64,000 bases of DNA. Source: Pedinophyceae sp. YPF-701 (Eukaryota; Chlorophyta; Pedinophyceae). Where the stretch lies: the NCBI GenBank assembly GCA_916048055.1, contig CAJZHL010000012.1, positions 1,054,001 to 1,118,000 of the forward strand, read 5' to 3'. The notes under the pieces are model-generated. The model saw only the letters and a program-made list of their open reading frames with translations. It did not search any database and had not been told where the DNA came from. The position numbers were made by a program, and so were the translations under genes. Of the stretch, positions 23,401-38,400 are shown one piece after another; the stretch's first letter is position 1; each line of letters begins with the position of its first letter.

Positions 23401-26400
23401 GACGACACGGGCTGGAACCGCACTCCCATGTGCAGGACTTGCAGTAAGGGATGTGTTCCGTGCAGGGGATGCACTGGCCAACGTCGCAGAATTTCTCGCC
23501 GACGCCCGCAACGTACTCGTACAGCCGCAAGGCAGAGCCGTCCACGCAAGAAGTGCACACAGGTTCGTCGACCTGGCAGTTCAGGCCTTGCACAGCCTGG
23601 CGCGGGCGGCACGCGAGGCAGCCGGCCGGGCAGGGCAGGCAACCGCCCGTGGAACCCCTGTAGGATCCACGGGGGCAAGACCCCGAAGGCGCCGCCGCGA
23701 CGGTCTCCACCCCTCTCGTCGTCGTCGGCGGCGTTGTCGTCACCTGAGGTGCTTGCGTGCTCGCTCCCGGCCCGCCCGACAGCGACCGCACCCGCGTGTA
23801 TGCCTCCAGCGCCGAGTGCCGCGCCCCGATCCCGTGCCACAGCTGCACGTTCGCCACGTCCGGCAGCCCGCCCGCCGGCGCAGCCACAGAGAAGCTGTAC
23901 GTCGACGCCGCGCCGCTCGCGCGCACCACCCGCACGCTGCCCGTCACCGCCGTAGCCGTGACTTGGAAGGTCGCAGTCACGGTACACCAGGCGGTCGCGC
24001 ATCGCCTGTACAGGCCGACGCCCGACCGCCGCCACGTCTTCAGCGATGTAGGTGTACCCGTGCGCACGCCCAGCTCGTCGTTCGTCGACGACACCGCGTA
24101 CATGTACAGCAGCACGCCCCCGCGTGGGTCCGTCTCACGCACGCTCGCTGGCTCAGCAGTGCCGAAGAAGAACCACAGCGCCTGCAGGTCTGGCAGGTCG
24201 CTGCCAGCGGCCGTCTTGCTGATGCGCATCTCGAACGACACCGACACCGTGCTGCCCGCAGCACCCTGCCACGCAACAGCGCCCTGGCGAGCCTGGCGCC
24301 CACCGGGGGTCAAGAGAACCTCTGCAGGGTCGGTGCCGTTCAGGAACGATGCGTCGCCAGACAGAACGCCCGTGTCCGGGTCTTCGAAGGCCAGCAGACT
24401 GCGTCGCGTGCCAGCGTCCACGGCGAGCTGGCGTTGCGCCCTCTGCTCCACACACGCTGCCACATCTTCAGGGTCCGGAGAGCCCAGTTCCCACACGTAC
24501 GAAGTCGAGGGGTCGCTGCACGGCACCTGATAGAACGTTGCGTCGACCGAACCGGCGAAGAATGTGCCTCCTACAGTCAAAAGCCCGCCAACCCACATGG
24601 TGCCGTCGATGAGCTCCATCGTTCCGTAGTCGAACCCGTTGATAGTGAAGTACAAGTTGTCGAAGGCCAGCATGCTGTTCATGTCGGATCCACCGAGCGA
24701 GTAGAAGAAGTCGGGCGACGTGGCTTCCTGCCCGGAGACGAGCTCCGTGAGCACCGTGAACACACCACTTCCAACTGTGTCCAGCAGGTCCAGCCAGCCC
24801 AGCGGACCACCGTCACCCGTGGCCGGGTCGTATTCACGCTGCGAGACGTCGAGACCGCGCAGACCGGCCGGCTGCACTCTCGTCGCGCCGTTGATGATGT
24901 ATGTCCCAGGCACCTGGTAGTCAAACACGCCCTTGAAGTACTTGGTCGTGACCATGCCCGTGAAGCTACCCGTCGCAGCGTCGAATAGACCGACGATGTC
25001 CCGAATGTCCTTGAACTGCATGGCGCCGGCGCCCTGGAAGCTCGGCGTGCCCCTGAGCTGGACCACCATCTTCGTCTGTGACAGCTTGGCGATGGCGCCA
25101 GCGGCGGCATCTTCTGCCATCTTCGCGGGGTCCTTCGACAAATACTCCTTGAGGTCCCCGACAATCTTGTTGGGGAAGGGCGCACCCTCCTCGATGGCCA
25201 ACGAGAAAAGATCGTCGATCTCTGTCCAGTCGATCTCTTCGTCGGAGCCTGATGGATCCCAGTCAAAGCGGAAAACGAACATGTTTCTCAGAAGATCGTA
25301 TCCGATGGTGATGCCCTCGACAGGCGACATCGAAGCTGACGCCGGAAGGTTCACTTCCGCGATTTCCGGGAACGGGGCCAAGAAGCCCATCTGCCCCACG
25401 AGCTGGAACGCCATCGCTTCCTGCATCCTGCGGCCCTGCGCGCTGGAACCGTCGACAAGCGAGTTGATGCGGAACCCGATGATGTAGCCGAACGGCGCAT
25501 CTCCGCGCGGGGCAGCGCACTGCCACGTCAGGTTGCCCGTGGTGGCGAGGTCCGGCATGTTGAACGGTGCATCGCGCACAATGCCCGGAACGATCCAGTT
25601 GCGAGGGGCCGGTAGCCCATTCTGCGTCATCTCGTAGCACGGGTCGGTTCCCTTGAAGTACGCGACGTTCTTGCAGCTCGTGTCTGGCACGTAGAAATTG
25701 TTGTCCGTGCTGGGCATGGAACACATCGTGCCCACTGTGCTGTTCATCTCGTCCTGGTACCACTCGTAAATGTTTCCGCCGAGACGGCGGCGCGACAGCA
25801 CCCCGAAGTCCACCATAGTGCCGAAGTCATTGAGCCACCCTTGCGTGCCACCATAGAACAGAGTTTGCAGCTGCCGCAACTCGAGCTTGGTCCCGCCGAG
25901 GACCTCGAATGATGCGAACTCCGTTGGAGACACCCCCGGAATGCCGGCCCGGCGCAAGTGCCAGCCAAGGAAGTACCCGACGTCGCGCTCCATGCGAGCG
26001 AAAGGAATGTCGTCCACAACCTCGAGCACCGCAACCGCTTGGGTCCGCATCCTGTCCCGCTCGAGCGGAATCGTGACGGTAACGGTCATTGCCGGCGCAT
26101 TCGCGGGGGTCTGAGCGTCCGGAATCACTCCGAGACCGCGCACGACGGCATCCTCAATGCGCAGGAGGAAGCTGATGTTCCTGGCAGGTACCATCGGCAG
26201 TCCTAAACCGAGGGACATTTCGGGCATCTGAGCGACGACCGACCAGTCCACCAGGTTGCCGCTGGAATCGCACACCAGGTACCAGCGCGCGTCGAGGCCG
26301 TTGACTCCTGTCTCCCTGTCAAAGCTCGTCAGCCCGTACGGCCCCCGCACGAATCGCACGCGCGCCGGGATGTCGTGAGCCAGGTTGTTCTTGCAGGGCC

Positions 26401-29400
26401 ATATGTCTTTGAACTCGGCGTTGACAAGCAGAGAGCTCGCAGGCGCGGGCACGACGTTCTCGCCGGTGCCGTCCCTGACAAAGAACTCGAAGCCGGACGT
26501 CAGGCGGTAGTTGACCAGAACGCGCGAGTCGAAGATCGCGTCGACGAAGTCCATGACGATGTTCGTCGTGTACGTGTTGTTCTCGTGCGGGTACCGCGCC
26601 GTCGCCTGGATGTTCATGAGCCCCCCAGGGATGTATTGCAGCGTGGTGTCGTTGAACAAGTCGATATAGACCTCGAGCCCGCTCACGTAGGACAGCTCCT
26701 GGATCGCCGCCTCCGACATCTTCAGCCTGGCGCCCGGCAGACCCTGCTGGTACACCCAGCTGCGCAGGAGAGTGCCTGCCATCTGCTCCACAGTTGCCAG
26801 ACTGGCCTTGGCAGACTTCTGCCGGAAACGGGCTCCGCGGAACTTGTCCTCGCGGTCCTGGTAGGAGAACACAGTTTCCGCCAGGGGTGTCTCGGAGTAA
26901 CCGTACATGGTTCGCGTGTCGTCGTCGAACGTGACGACAATGGTGCTGAACTCGAGCGGGAGGAACCTCAGCTCGTCCGAGACGATCGAGCGGTCGTGAC
27001 CCACGATGGCGAACTTGTACACGTCCTCCCGGCCGTCGTACTGCTCCGTGCCACCGAGTTCCGCCTCGCCGATGTACTGCAGCCAGATCAGGTAGGCATC
27101 CACCAAGAGCCAGCCCGGGTTGGGCACAGCCAGCGGCATGGTCGGCGTCAGATAGTGCGTAGCGATCATCCGCCGCCTCTCGTCGTAGTAGGCGACGTAG
27201 TGCTGCGCGTCCCAGCGTGGCACGAAGTCCAGCGTCACGCGGAAGGGGCTGGGCTGAGGCGAGAGAGCCTCCAGGAACCACGAGTTCAGCCTCCCGTACG
27301 GGGTGACTGTCCGCGGCGTCTCGCAGTAGAAACGAACTGTCGATTCCCTCTCGACCGTGTCTGGCGTACTGAGCGGCAGGTCGCGGAACGTCGCCGTCGA
27401 GCCGGACCACGTGCGCGTGCCCGCAAGGGGCTCTCCCAGCTCGATGGAGCGGTACAGCTCGAAGCACGGGTTGGGGCCGCGGATGCCTGTTGCGACCATC
27501 CGACACGTCGAACGATCGATGTACCGGTCGGCACCGAAGCGGCAGTTCTGCCCGGTGTCGAAAGACACATCCCCAACAACAAAGTAGTCGATCGCACGCG
27601 ACCGGATCTTCACGATCGTGTACTCAACGTCGAGCCAAGCCCCCGAGACAACCTTGTTGTCGATCCCGAGCACCCGACTTTCGGTCGGAAGGCGCACGTT
27701 GATGTCCATCGGCGGGAAGGAACCTCCAATCTTTGGAACGCCGTACACGATCTTGACGCGGATCTCCAGTCCTGGCCGGGACATGTACAGCCAGTTACGG
27801 TATGGCATGATGCCGGGGACGCCGGCGTTGTCGAAAATCGGCGCCAGCTCGCCAATGCTCGCCAGAATGCCCTTGTGATTGCTGTCGCCCCAGTCGTTCC
27901 ACAGACGCAGGCCCGAGACCACGTTGTTGCGCGCTCGGTCGAGCGACACCGTCAGGAGCGCCATGAGTCGCGCTGTCTCGCCCAGCACCGTGAGGTCCTC
28001 CGTGGAGCGCTCGAACGTCATTTCCGCGAAGAACACTGGAACAATCAGCGTCTTGTCAGCGGGCGCGTCCTTGGTGTCCGTCAGGTCCACGTTGAGGCTG
28101 CCCGGCAGCGCAAGCATTCTGAAGTCGTCGATGCGGCCGTTGACGCACGTGAACGTCACCGACGCCGGCATCTCCCTGTCACCGATGCCGTACGGCATGT
28201 TCGTTGTCTCGAGGTCGCCGCTTGCCACGTTCTGGGTGGTCGCCGGACCCGCTGCGGTTCCACACGGCGTCGATCCGGCTACACTGACGATCATCCGGCT
28301 CGGCTTTGGAGCTTCGGCACTGACGAAGAAGATGTGCGTGTACTCCCACGCGAACGCAACCAAGGTCGCGTTCACGGTCCTCGCCCGCTCGTACGTAGCC
28401 GTAACCAGTGTGGTCAAGCGCGTGAGCGTGTCCGGGTCGTCCCAGCGCACTGCTCCTTCCATGTCGAGGTCTCCCTCCGTGGGCAAGCCGAGTTCGTGGT
28501 CGAACGTGTCAAGATACAGCCAAATGTCCCGAGCAAACGCCTCGTCCAACTTGGCGTCCAGCTGTGCAGTGCCGTAATCCGTCAGGAAATCATACAGGTA
28601 CCCCTCGAGAATCGTCGGCACGATGCGCAGCGGGATGGGCGCGATGCTGGCCATCGAAATGCTCCAGAGCTGTGTGGACGTGAGGTTGTGCACGAAGGAC
28701 CCGTCGATGTATTGAGAAGTGAAGAACCCAGCCAGCAGGCCTGTGTTCCATCCGTACTCGCCCAGGCACCGGTCGATGCGCGCCCGAACAACCGGCAAGA
28801 CATCAACATGGAGGTCTTGCACCAGCAGGAACGTCCTGTAATTTGCCGTGATGCGCTCGAACAGATGCCAGACGTCGTCCTCCTCCGTGATGGTTAGATC
28901 ACGGTACAGCAAGAGGTCCAAGAGGCTGTCGAAAGCGCCCCTGGGCACCGTGTTGTTCGCAGTGGGGCCGCCCACAAACAGCTGTGCAGCAGCGATGCGG
29001 CGGCCTTCATCGTAGTACACCGCGAAGCGCGTGGGCTCTAGACCCTCGATGAAAGTCAGGCCCACGTCGAGCGTTCGGTTCAGCTGCTTCATTGCCTCAA
29101 AGCGCCACGTGTTGATCTCGCCGTACGGCCTGTCCCGCGTGGGGCGCAAGCACGTGAAGTTCACGATGCCCGTCGCGTTCATGGTGCCGATGTCGAACGC
29201 CATGTCCCGCATCTGCAGCGTCGCGTTCCACGCCGGGATCTCCGGCAGCGGAGTGCCGTTTTCCCTCGCGAGGTAGAACTCCTGACAGGGGTCCGGGCCG
29301 GCGGTGTCGACCTGCATCGTGCAGTTCGAGGTGTCCACGTACCCGTCCGCGCCCCGACTGCACCTGACGTGGGCAGTGAAGCTGGTCTCGTTGAACAGCC

Positions 29401-32400
29401 ACTGACCGGGGAGGGCCCCGCGGACTTGATTGTAGTCGACTTCGAACGCGTTCGCCTGCGAACCGACATCGCCCTCCAGCTCGTAGGATGCAGAGAACCA
29501 ACGAGTCGCCAAAGTCAGCAGGAGGCCATCACGAACGATCATCTCTCCGTCCGAGAGGCGGAACGGCTGGACGCCTGGCGCGCCAGAGTGGCGCAGCCTG
29601 TCTCCGAGACTGAGGCCCGCACTGGTGTGCACCTCCGCCCACGTCAGGTCGGTCTGGCTCGTGATGTACATCCGCACGCTGTCGCGGTAGTCCGCCTGCC
29701 CACGCAGGGGGATGAAAAGGTCACCGCGGAGGCGCTGGACATCTCCCACGACGGAAAGAGAGCCCTCGCCCATCTTCGCTGTGACAAGAACGTCTTGCAT
29801 CGGCACAACGAAGCCGACCTGAACGTTGAGCTTGTCGAGAGTCGCGAAGGCGTTGATGTCGGTCAACTGACTGTTGTTGCAGATGATCTGCACAGTGGCA
29901 TCGAAGCTCGGAGAACCGAGCCCGAAGGGCATGTTTAGCAGGATCAGCGCGCCGGTAACGTTCGCCTCAGCCCCCGCACCGCAAGGAGACACGCCGCGAG
30001 CACGGACTCCCACGGACGGCCATTCCGCCTGCGGGAGGTTCTGCTCGATGAACGTGGAGGCGAACTCGATGTCGACGTCGTCCGTTCTCGCCAGCGCACG
30101 ATCTCTTGCGTCCAGGATCGTCACGCGCAGGCCCAGCTCCGTGCGTGCGAACTCCTCGTTGTGCCTGAGGTTGAACTCTGCTATCAGGGTGCCAAGATTG
30201 TAGGCGTCGGCGGCTTCGTCGTACAAGTCGAGATCCACGAAGATGTACGGGACGCGCAGCTCGTCCACTGCGTCGTTCATTCCCGGCGTGCCAAGCTCCA
30301 GTAGCCAGTCCACGACGGGGTCCCCGAAGTTGCCCCGCACCTCGCTGACGGACATCGTCTGCCGGTTGACAGAGTTGAGCTTTTGCAGACGGGCACCCAC
30401 GGGGGCGAACTGCACGAGCGTCTCAGTGACGTTGTTCACCGACAGCGCCGCGAGCTGGTTGCCGACCGTGGAGTACTGCAACGTTGCGTTGATGATCGAG
30501 ACCGCAATCGGGTATGTGTCGAGGCTGATCGACGGCACGATTCCGCGGACCCTGTATCCGATGAGGGTCTGCTGCTGACAGACGGGCGTGAACGTCCCTG
30601 GCGTCGTCACTCCAATCCCGGCGTCCGCGATCATGAACGTCACCGAAGCCTGATACGGCAGCGGGGACAGGTATGTGCCCGAGCTCACCACAGGCAGCGC
30701 CTGCTGGCCTGCGCCGATCACGACGCACGGCGCCACGCCGGACGACTGCAACGCGACAGTCCCGCTGAGCGCCACGACCGAAACGTTGAATCGCCTGATG
30801 TGCCTGATGCCCACAGAGCAGGGTCTGCAGATCTCGTATTCCGGAAGCTCCAAGGCGGGGTTGACCGAGGTCGCCATGCCTCCGACGAAGTCCACGCACT
30901 TGGATGCAACGTCGATGGCCATCGAGGCCCCCTGGACGGTCACATCTTGTGCTTCCTGTGAAGACAGCACCTGTGTGAGGCCGGGGAGCCCAACCTCGCC
31001 GACGGCAGCGGCCACGGAGGCGCCAGACCCCAGGAAGGAGTCTGCGTCTCCGAGGCGCGTGCTGCTGCCCCCGAAGGTGCCCTGGGCGCGCTTGGGTGCG
31101 CACACGCCAAACTCCGAGAAGGCAGGAGCACCGCACGCTGGTTGCGGTTGCGGCCCCTGGAGGCTGTCGCGACACATTTTGAAGCCCCAGGATGTAGTGG
31201 CGCCCGCGCTAGCCCACTCGAGGGCGACGTTCGTGTCGCTGCTATTGAACGCGACTTGCACCGTGCTGCTGGACTGCAGGTTGCCAACAACACCGGTGCG
31301 CAGCGCTGGCGCAGCAGAGCTGAGCGCGGCGCTGTAGTCTCCAACGCCGTCGACACCGCACGTAACGGTCACGCTGCCCGCAGCGAAGAGCACGCTGTCG
31401 AGCAGCGTCGATGCATTCACCGACAACTCCGCAGTACCAGGCGAGCTGCATGGATTGCCTGAAACAGCTGCAGCGATCGACACCGCTCCGGACCTGGCTT
31501 GCAGCGTCGATGCAGAGAAATTGAAGCGCTGAACGTCGAATGTCGTGCCGTTCGCCGTCCAGTTCCCGGGGCCGACTGAAAACGCCGCACTCGACGTCGT
31601 AGAGACGCCGGCATCCATGCCGACGGACCAGCGCATCCCGTCCCAGTCGACGGACATGGAGAAGGACACGAAGGAGGGCGCCAGCACGGAGTCGACCTGA
31701 ACGACACGCGCTTGCATCAGCTCCCCGCGAGCGACACCCGGGACTCCAGCAGCGGCAACGAGGCCGCTGACCAGCGGCGATGCGCGCGTACTCAGCCATG
31801 TCCCGACGCTGATGTTCTGGCCCGCCTGCTCGCGGAACCCTGTCTGGACCTGCAGGCTCGACGTGTCGATGGACACCGCTGGCGGGCCGCTGCGGGACCT
31901 GGGCAGCGCCGCTCTGAGGGAGATGTCGCTCGTGTCGCTGGACGTGCCAACCAGGGCGACCTGTGAAGCACTCGAGGTGTACGTCAGCACCGAGGACGGC
32001 ACGTCGAGCACCAACGCGCCGGTCGAGACACGTGTTGCGCCCAGACTTGAGCTAGCAGTGAAGTACGAGATGCGCCCCCCGCTGCAACCGAGCGTGTACA
32101 TGCCAGGGAATGTGCCGGATACTCCGATGGACGGCAAGGCAGCGTTGAGGTCTGTGGTTGAGGCTGGTCCCTCCGCGGCCGTGACCTCCTGGACCTGGCC
32201 ATTGGAATAGTAGCGACAAGGACTTCGCCCGGTGGCGACGAACGTGAGTGCGCCGTAGTGGAGCGACGCGTAGACGCTGCCGTCGTTCATCCACAGAGTG
32301 GTGTTGCCCAGGTTGGTTGCACTCAAACTCCTCCTTGCTTGCGCGCCACCGCAGACGCGACAGAGCTCGACAGCGGACGACAGCAGCTGCGTGCCATCGC

Positions 32401-35400
32401 CGAGGTTGAGGTCGTCCCAAGAAACCGTCGTGCACTCCGTGAACGGGTCAAACTCCAACGTCGCACCGGACATCGTCGCGTTCCCGATCAAGCTCTCCTG
32501 AGAGCTGTCAACGCCGGGCAGGCCAACACTGACAATGGCCGCGGTGATCGGCAGCCCGAGTGCGGTGGATAGGTCGTCGACGGCGACAGGATTGCTGACG
32601 TTGCGGAGCGTAGTGTTGGATGTGGAGCAAAGCCCGTGCTGGCCCGCACACGAGCACGCAGAGGACGAAGCCGGGCATGCCGTAGTTCCGCACAACGTGA
32701 AAGCCGAGGACACGTTCCACGAGGCCGCAGCACCGCCGGCACTTGCCGCGACACTTGCGCGACGCGTGGAACTGTCGTAAGCGACTGACAGCCCAGAGAC
32801 GGCCAAGCTCCCGAGCGCTCCCGTCGCAAGAGTCTCCGATGCTGACTGCAAGAGCAGGTCATATGCTTCGATGTCGCCGCCCACGCTGCAGCGGAACGCC
32901 GCGCTGCCCGCGACAGATGTCGGGGTTGCAAACAATCCGCTCCCAGAGAAATCCATGGAAGACGACGACTGAACGTCGCACGGATGGCCTGGCATACTCG
33001 TCTCGACACTCAGAGCGATCGAGCCGCTCGCAGCGTTCATCGATGCGTTGACGGACAAGGCCGTGAGGTTGTTGAGGATGTGGGAGCCAAAGGTCGCGTT
33101 CGCAGCCACCGCGGGAGACGCAGTGAAATTCGCCAGGAACTCATGCGTCATCCCACCGTCAAGGGCAGAAGACACGCCCAGAATCGTCGTGTCCTTCGAT
33201 CCTTGGAGTGTGAAGGACGACAGCACGGTCAAGCTGTCAGAAGTCGAGTTGATGCCCGGAATCCCGACGGCAGACATGGCCCGAGACAAAGTCGAGCCGA
33301 CCAGAAGTTGACTCAAAGCAGAGACCGTGGTGAGCGGGCCGCCCGGGGCGAGTCCGACGGAGAATGTATCCTCGTCTCCATTTGCAACGTTCCCAAGAGC
33401 GTCCGTGACCGCCGCGTAGGCCTGCATCGCGAAGCCTCCCGCCGTGGCCTGCGCCTCGACAGCGCGCATGTCGCTCGAGAGCTCGAACGTCGGGTTGCTG
33501 ACCGTGAGGCGGTGAGCACCGATGTCGATGTCGGCAGTCGGCACCGTGGCTGACAACACGTGCCCGCCGAACACTGGCTTCCCGAGCATGCCAGTCGGCA
33601 GGCAGGACACGGTGAGACTGGCCGACGAGCTTGGGAGCGACAGCGCCGGGATGTTGAGCGCGAGCCTCGTGGTAGACGCCGTTCGCAAGCCAGGACCAGC
33701 TGCGCAGCCAGGAACGCCCAGCGCGACAGCATCAACGCTGCCGCCCGGAGTCGAGACGTTCAGCGAAAGCTGCTGCGCGACGAAGACGTCGGCGCCCGAG
33801 ACGACGGGCTGCGAGGCTGCGTCAACGACAGCGGCTCCGTAGTCCTTGGGCATCCGGGCGCCCGTCCAACTGTCCTCAAGGGATACGCAGCGAGCTTGGG
33901 CAGGGTCGCTGCGCTGAGCGACATGCATCCCGAGGAGCGTCGCGTTGCGGCACGCGGACATCGTGAGCGAGTGGCCTCGAATCCCGGGGATGGCGACGTC
34001 CCCAGAAACGAGGGCACAGCCGTTCACGTTGTCGAAGGCGACGGTTAGACCCGTGGTGGACACGTTTCCGAGCATAGATGGGGTGCTACCGAGCAGCGCG
34101 GGCAGTGCCAGCGACTGCAGCAGCGGCTCGATGCCGTCCGTGAACACCTTGCCAAAGGCAACTGCGGAGCCGGCTGGTGTCGTCACCGAGAGGCGCAGCA
34201 GCTCGTGCAGGCCCGTCTGGTTGCATGCCACGTTGCAGGACGTCGCGTTTAGCGTCGCTCCGGGCGCGCACGACGTGCTGCACGCGCAGGATGCGCCCTC
34301 CGCGGCAGCAATGCCTGCTGGTTGCGAGGTGAAGGTCGCTCGGCTTTCCAGGTCAGCGAACGTGTCCACCAGCGGGAGGTCGCAGGAGAGGAGCTCCTCG
34401 CTGTCAGGCACATGGATGGGCACTGTGCAGTTCGGAAGCTGGTCCGGGTCGACGGCGATTGTCAAATTGCTCGAAGTGGCATTTGTGCCGTTCGTGAAGA
34501 TGTGCTTCGCCGAACTCAGCCAGGAGTGCCACTGGATCGGCTCGAAAGATCCACGCGCCCTGCCATCAGCCCCGCGGCACGCTTGCTGCGTGACGGCAGG
34601 ACACGTGAAGGTGCTCATCGTGGCGGGGACTCCGTCTGACACGTCTTCGGTGCCCTTCGAGGCGTTGAACGTCACTCCAACTCTCGTGTCGCGACACAAC
34701 GACGCTCGCTCCAGATAGCGGTGGAACGACGGGAGGATCGCGAAAGCAGCGTCAGCGGGGGCGTCGCTCGCGCCGAGGCGCCCCACATTGACCGCGACCT
34801 CGTGGCCACCGTCCGCCTTGCCCGTCAACGACAGCATGCTGCCCTGGTGGCGGTACGTTGCCGTCATGTTGTGCGCGGCGACCGTTCCGAGCGCAAGCGT
34901 GCTCACGTTGCCCGTCAGCCCCGTGCCGAGGATGGTGAAGTCGGTCCCGGGGAGCCCACCACTGGTCGAACAGTTGAAGAACGCCGGACCCGACATGACG
35001 ATGCCGTCGCGCGCTCCACCCACGCTCACGCCGGGCACACTGAGCGAGACGGAACCCGTGAAAGGAGCACACAGCCCACATGGGCGTCCGTTGCCGCTCA
35101 AGGAGACCTGCACGTCGCCACCTGTGATATCCAGCGACATTGCCGTGAGAGTAGGGGCGCTGTCGAACGACGAGCCTGTCGCGCCCTGCACCCAGGTGCT
35201 GGCGTCAGCCTCCAGGCGGTGCGATGCAACAACGCCCGACATGCCGGCCACTACGACATCCACAACGATGACGAGAGACTCTTGCTCCAGGCGTACGTCA
35301 AGGGTTGAGACCGACAGGTCGTTCACGCTGCCCGGACCGGCGCCCGAGTCAGACCTGCTGACATGCTTCGCAAAGGCGGCACCAGGCAGTCCCGACTGCT

Positions 35401-38400
35401 CGATCAGAGAAGCGATCGGAGCCACGTTCAGCACCGCGAGAGCTTGGCCGAGCTGCACGGGCGTCGAGCCGGCCTGAAGCGCGAAGTGGGCGGAGACAGC
35501 GGAGTAGGGGTCCGCGAGGTTGAAACCGAGGTCCACGCTGACGGACGCGTCGCTGCCTGGGGCGCTCAAGGAGCCCGTGACGTTGAGCACGCCGGCGCCA
35601 ACGGAGAGCGAACCGGAAGCGTTTTGCACTGGCCCGACCACACCAAGACCTGCGACGTCGGGCGCGAACCCGTTCCAGGCTGGAATAGCGGCCTCCGGCT
35701 GACCGCTGAACTCTGACGGCAGCGCCTGTGTGACATTGACGTCGAAAGTCGCGAAGGCATCGCTCACTCCGCCGTTCGCGCATGCGAAGCGGACGGTCCC
35801 GAGGGTGCACTTCTCGTCACCGATGAGGAAGTCGGCGCACAGCGTCGAGATCTGATAGTTCCTCAGACGCGAGTCTGGAATGTACGCGTTCGTGACCGGT
35901 CGTCCGATTGCAGGATGCGACCTGTCCAGTTGCACCATCTGGAGTGCGTACACGCCTGTTGTGTGGGCCGAGTTGCTCCCGGAACACGGAGCAGGGCCCT
36001 TGACAGCGAACAGGGTGTGGAAGGCACTGCTTGTACCCGGGACGCGGACCCCGGTGGCGGTCACTTCGAGAGCCCCCGAAGCGAGCTCGTCAATGCGCAT
36101 GGCAATCTGGGTCGACTCGCCACTGACGATGGTTCCAGCTCCTCGCAGCACCATCGACTTCGCATCAGACACGACCGTTGCGCTGATGGCGGTGATGTTA
36201 GAAGCCGCGAAACCGCTCTCATCGTTCGGCGGCGCAATGCCCGGAATGCCAAACGCAGTGATGGCTTGCTTAACAGCCTGGGAATTCAGAGAGTCCACCA
36301 GCTCCAGTGCCGAAATTCCTGCGCCTGGAGCTGCCGAGGACGCGTTCCCGAGCTGCCACGTCCAGCTGCGCGAGTCCGACAGGTCATAGCTGAACGTGAC
36401 CGGAACGTCGCCCAGCTTCACGCCGCTCGAGGTTGCGGTGCTCCCGCTCAGCGCCACGGTCGACGATGCTGCGTCAGCGACACACTCCAGAGCCAGGGTC
36501 GTCCCCGAAACGTAACTGAACACGTCCGAAATGTTCGCGTGCAGACGAGGCGGGGATGAGGCGAAGGAGAGGTCCTGCGTGCGCAAGGCAATGCTCCACA
36601 AGGCGCTGCCGTTGCAGACGACATCGGCAGCGGCTGAAGACACCGTCGCAGGCTCTGCCAGCGGGTGACCGAGCTGCAGATTCGTGATGTTGGCTGTGTT
36701 CGACGCACAGGGGAACTGCGATGACACTGTGAACGACAGGGAGTCCGACTGCACCGAGGTCCGCAACTGCCGGAGCTCGGTGTCCCACGAACATTCTGCC
36801 GAGGAGCGTCCAAGCTGAACGATCGCATTCGCGTCCACGGAACGCTGCCCGCACATTCCGTAGCGTTCCATGATGTTGCCCGCGGAGATGACGAGCGTGT
36901 CGTTCGAGACAACGACGTCCATTCCAACCAGTCGGGCGTCGCTGGCGCACGTGCTGGAGGGGCCACAGGAGATCAACCCCGTCTCCAGCAACGCTGCCGT
37001 TAGCGCATGCCCGAAGCCCCCGCATGATGCCAACAGAGCGCCAGACAGCTGGCCCAGGGACAGAGCCGCAGTTTCGTCTCGCGCCCTGAACCGCATTGAC
37101 GCCCTCTCGGTGAGGTTGGTCAGGTCGACTGGCAGGACCGAGACATCCACAACTTGTGCACGTCCGGACAAGGTCATGACGTAAGTCTCTCCGGACAACG
37201 CGAATCGTGCGTCCGTCAGGTCGACTTGGCCCAGCGAACCAGCACTGACTCCAGCAAGCTGGCCCACGGTTGTGTTGACGTTGTACGAAATGATGTTGCC
37301 CTCACTGTTGCACCCAGGGGACGCAGGGGCCGCCACTGACAGGGCGTCGCTCGACGTGCCCGCGAAAGGATCCTGGGCAATGATTGCGCTGACGTTGACG
37401 GAAGCACCTGGCTCGCAAGGATTCTCGCCGCGAACGGAGATGTAGGCAGCGCGCTCTCCAAACTTGTTGAACAACTGATTCTGCAGCTCCACATACGTCA
37501 AAGAAGCCGATGAGCTCGAGTCTGCGTTGATAACGACCAGATAGGTCGCAGAGAACGACATCAGGTTGTCCACAGAGCTGCCACTGCCGTTTCCAGTGAG
37601 GTTGACAGCAGCGTCGAACTGCATGACGCCGCCTTCGGAGATCACGACGCCGATGTTACTCAAAACGATGCTGTCGTTCGACTCCTGTGGTGGGACTCCC
37701 GGGACACCGAGCCGCAAGAGCGCAGATTCCAGCGAATCGATACCAAGGCTTCCGTTGATGTCCGCATACGTTGTCGTGAAGTTGCCGAACTCGAAGAGCA
37801 CGCCCACGGGCAAGACGCCGCGGTAGATGTCCGCGCGCAGCAGCGTAGCACCGGTATCGCCAGTGGAAAGTTCGAATTGCATCAACGAACTCTCGAGGAG
37901 GAAACCGACAGTGGAGTTGAATGCAATGCCAACCAGTGGCGTCGAGTACTGATCGATCTTCAAGATCTCCCCGGTCGCGGCGTCCCGCATCGTATCGAGC
38001 TTGGTAATCCGTCCAGAGTTCGAGCAGTGCGTCCTGAAACTTGACGTGGCAGTGAAGGACTCGTTCGTGCCGGGAACGCTGACGAGCCTGATGGTGCCGT
38101 TTGCGACTCCGGTCGAGCATGGCCTCTCCGCGACGACGTCGAGCGACGCGAACGAAGCGTCAGAGCCTTCAGGCATCCGCAAGGACGCGCGCTCGATCGT
38201 GCTCGCGAGATCGATGTCGCTCAAGGTTCTATTCGTGGCGTCGATCGACACCGTGAGGTTCATCGCGAGGTCGCCGATGACGGGAACAGCAAGCACCGTC
38301 TGCACTTCATACACGTTAGGCCCGTCGGCGTCCGTCGACACACGCAGGCTGTCGAAGGTGTCCGAGTACAGCACCGAGGTGCCAATGGGGTCGACAAGTA

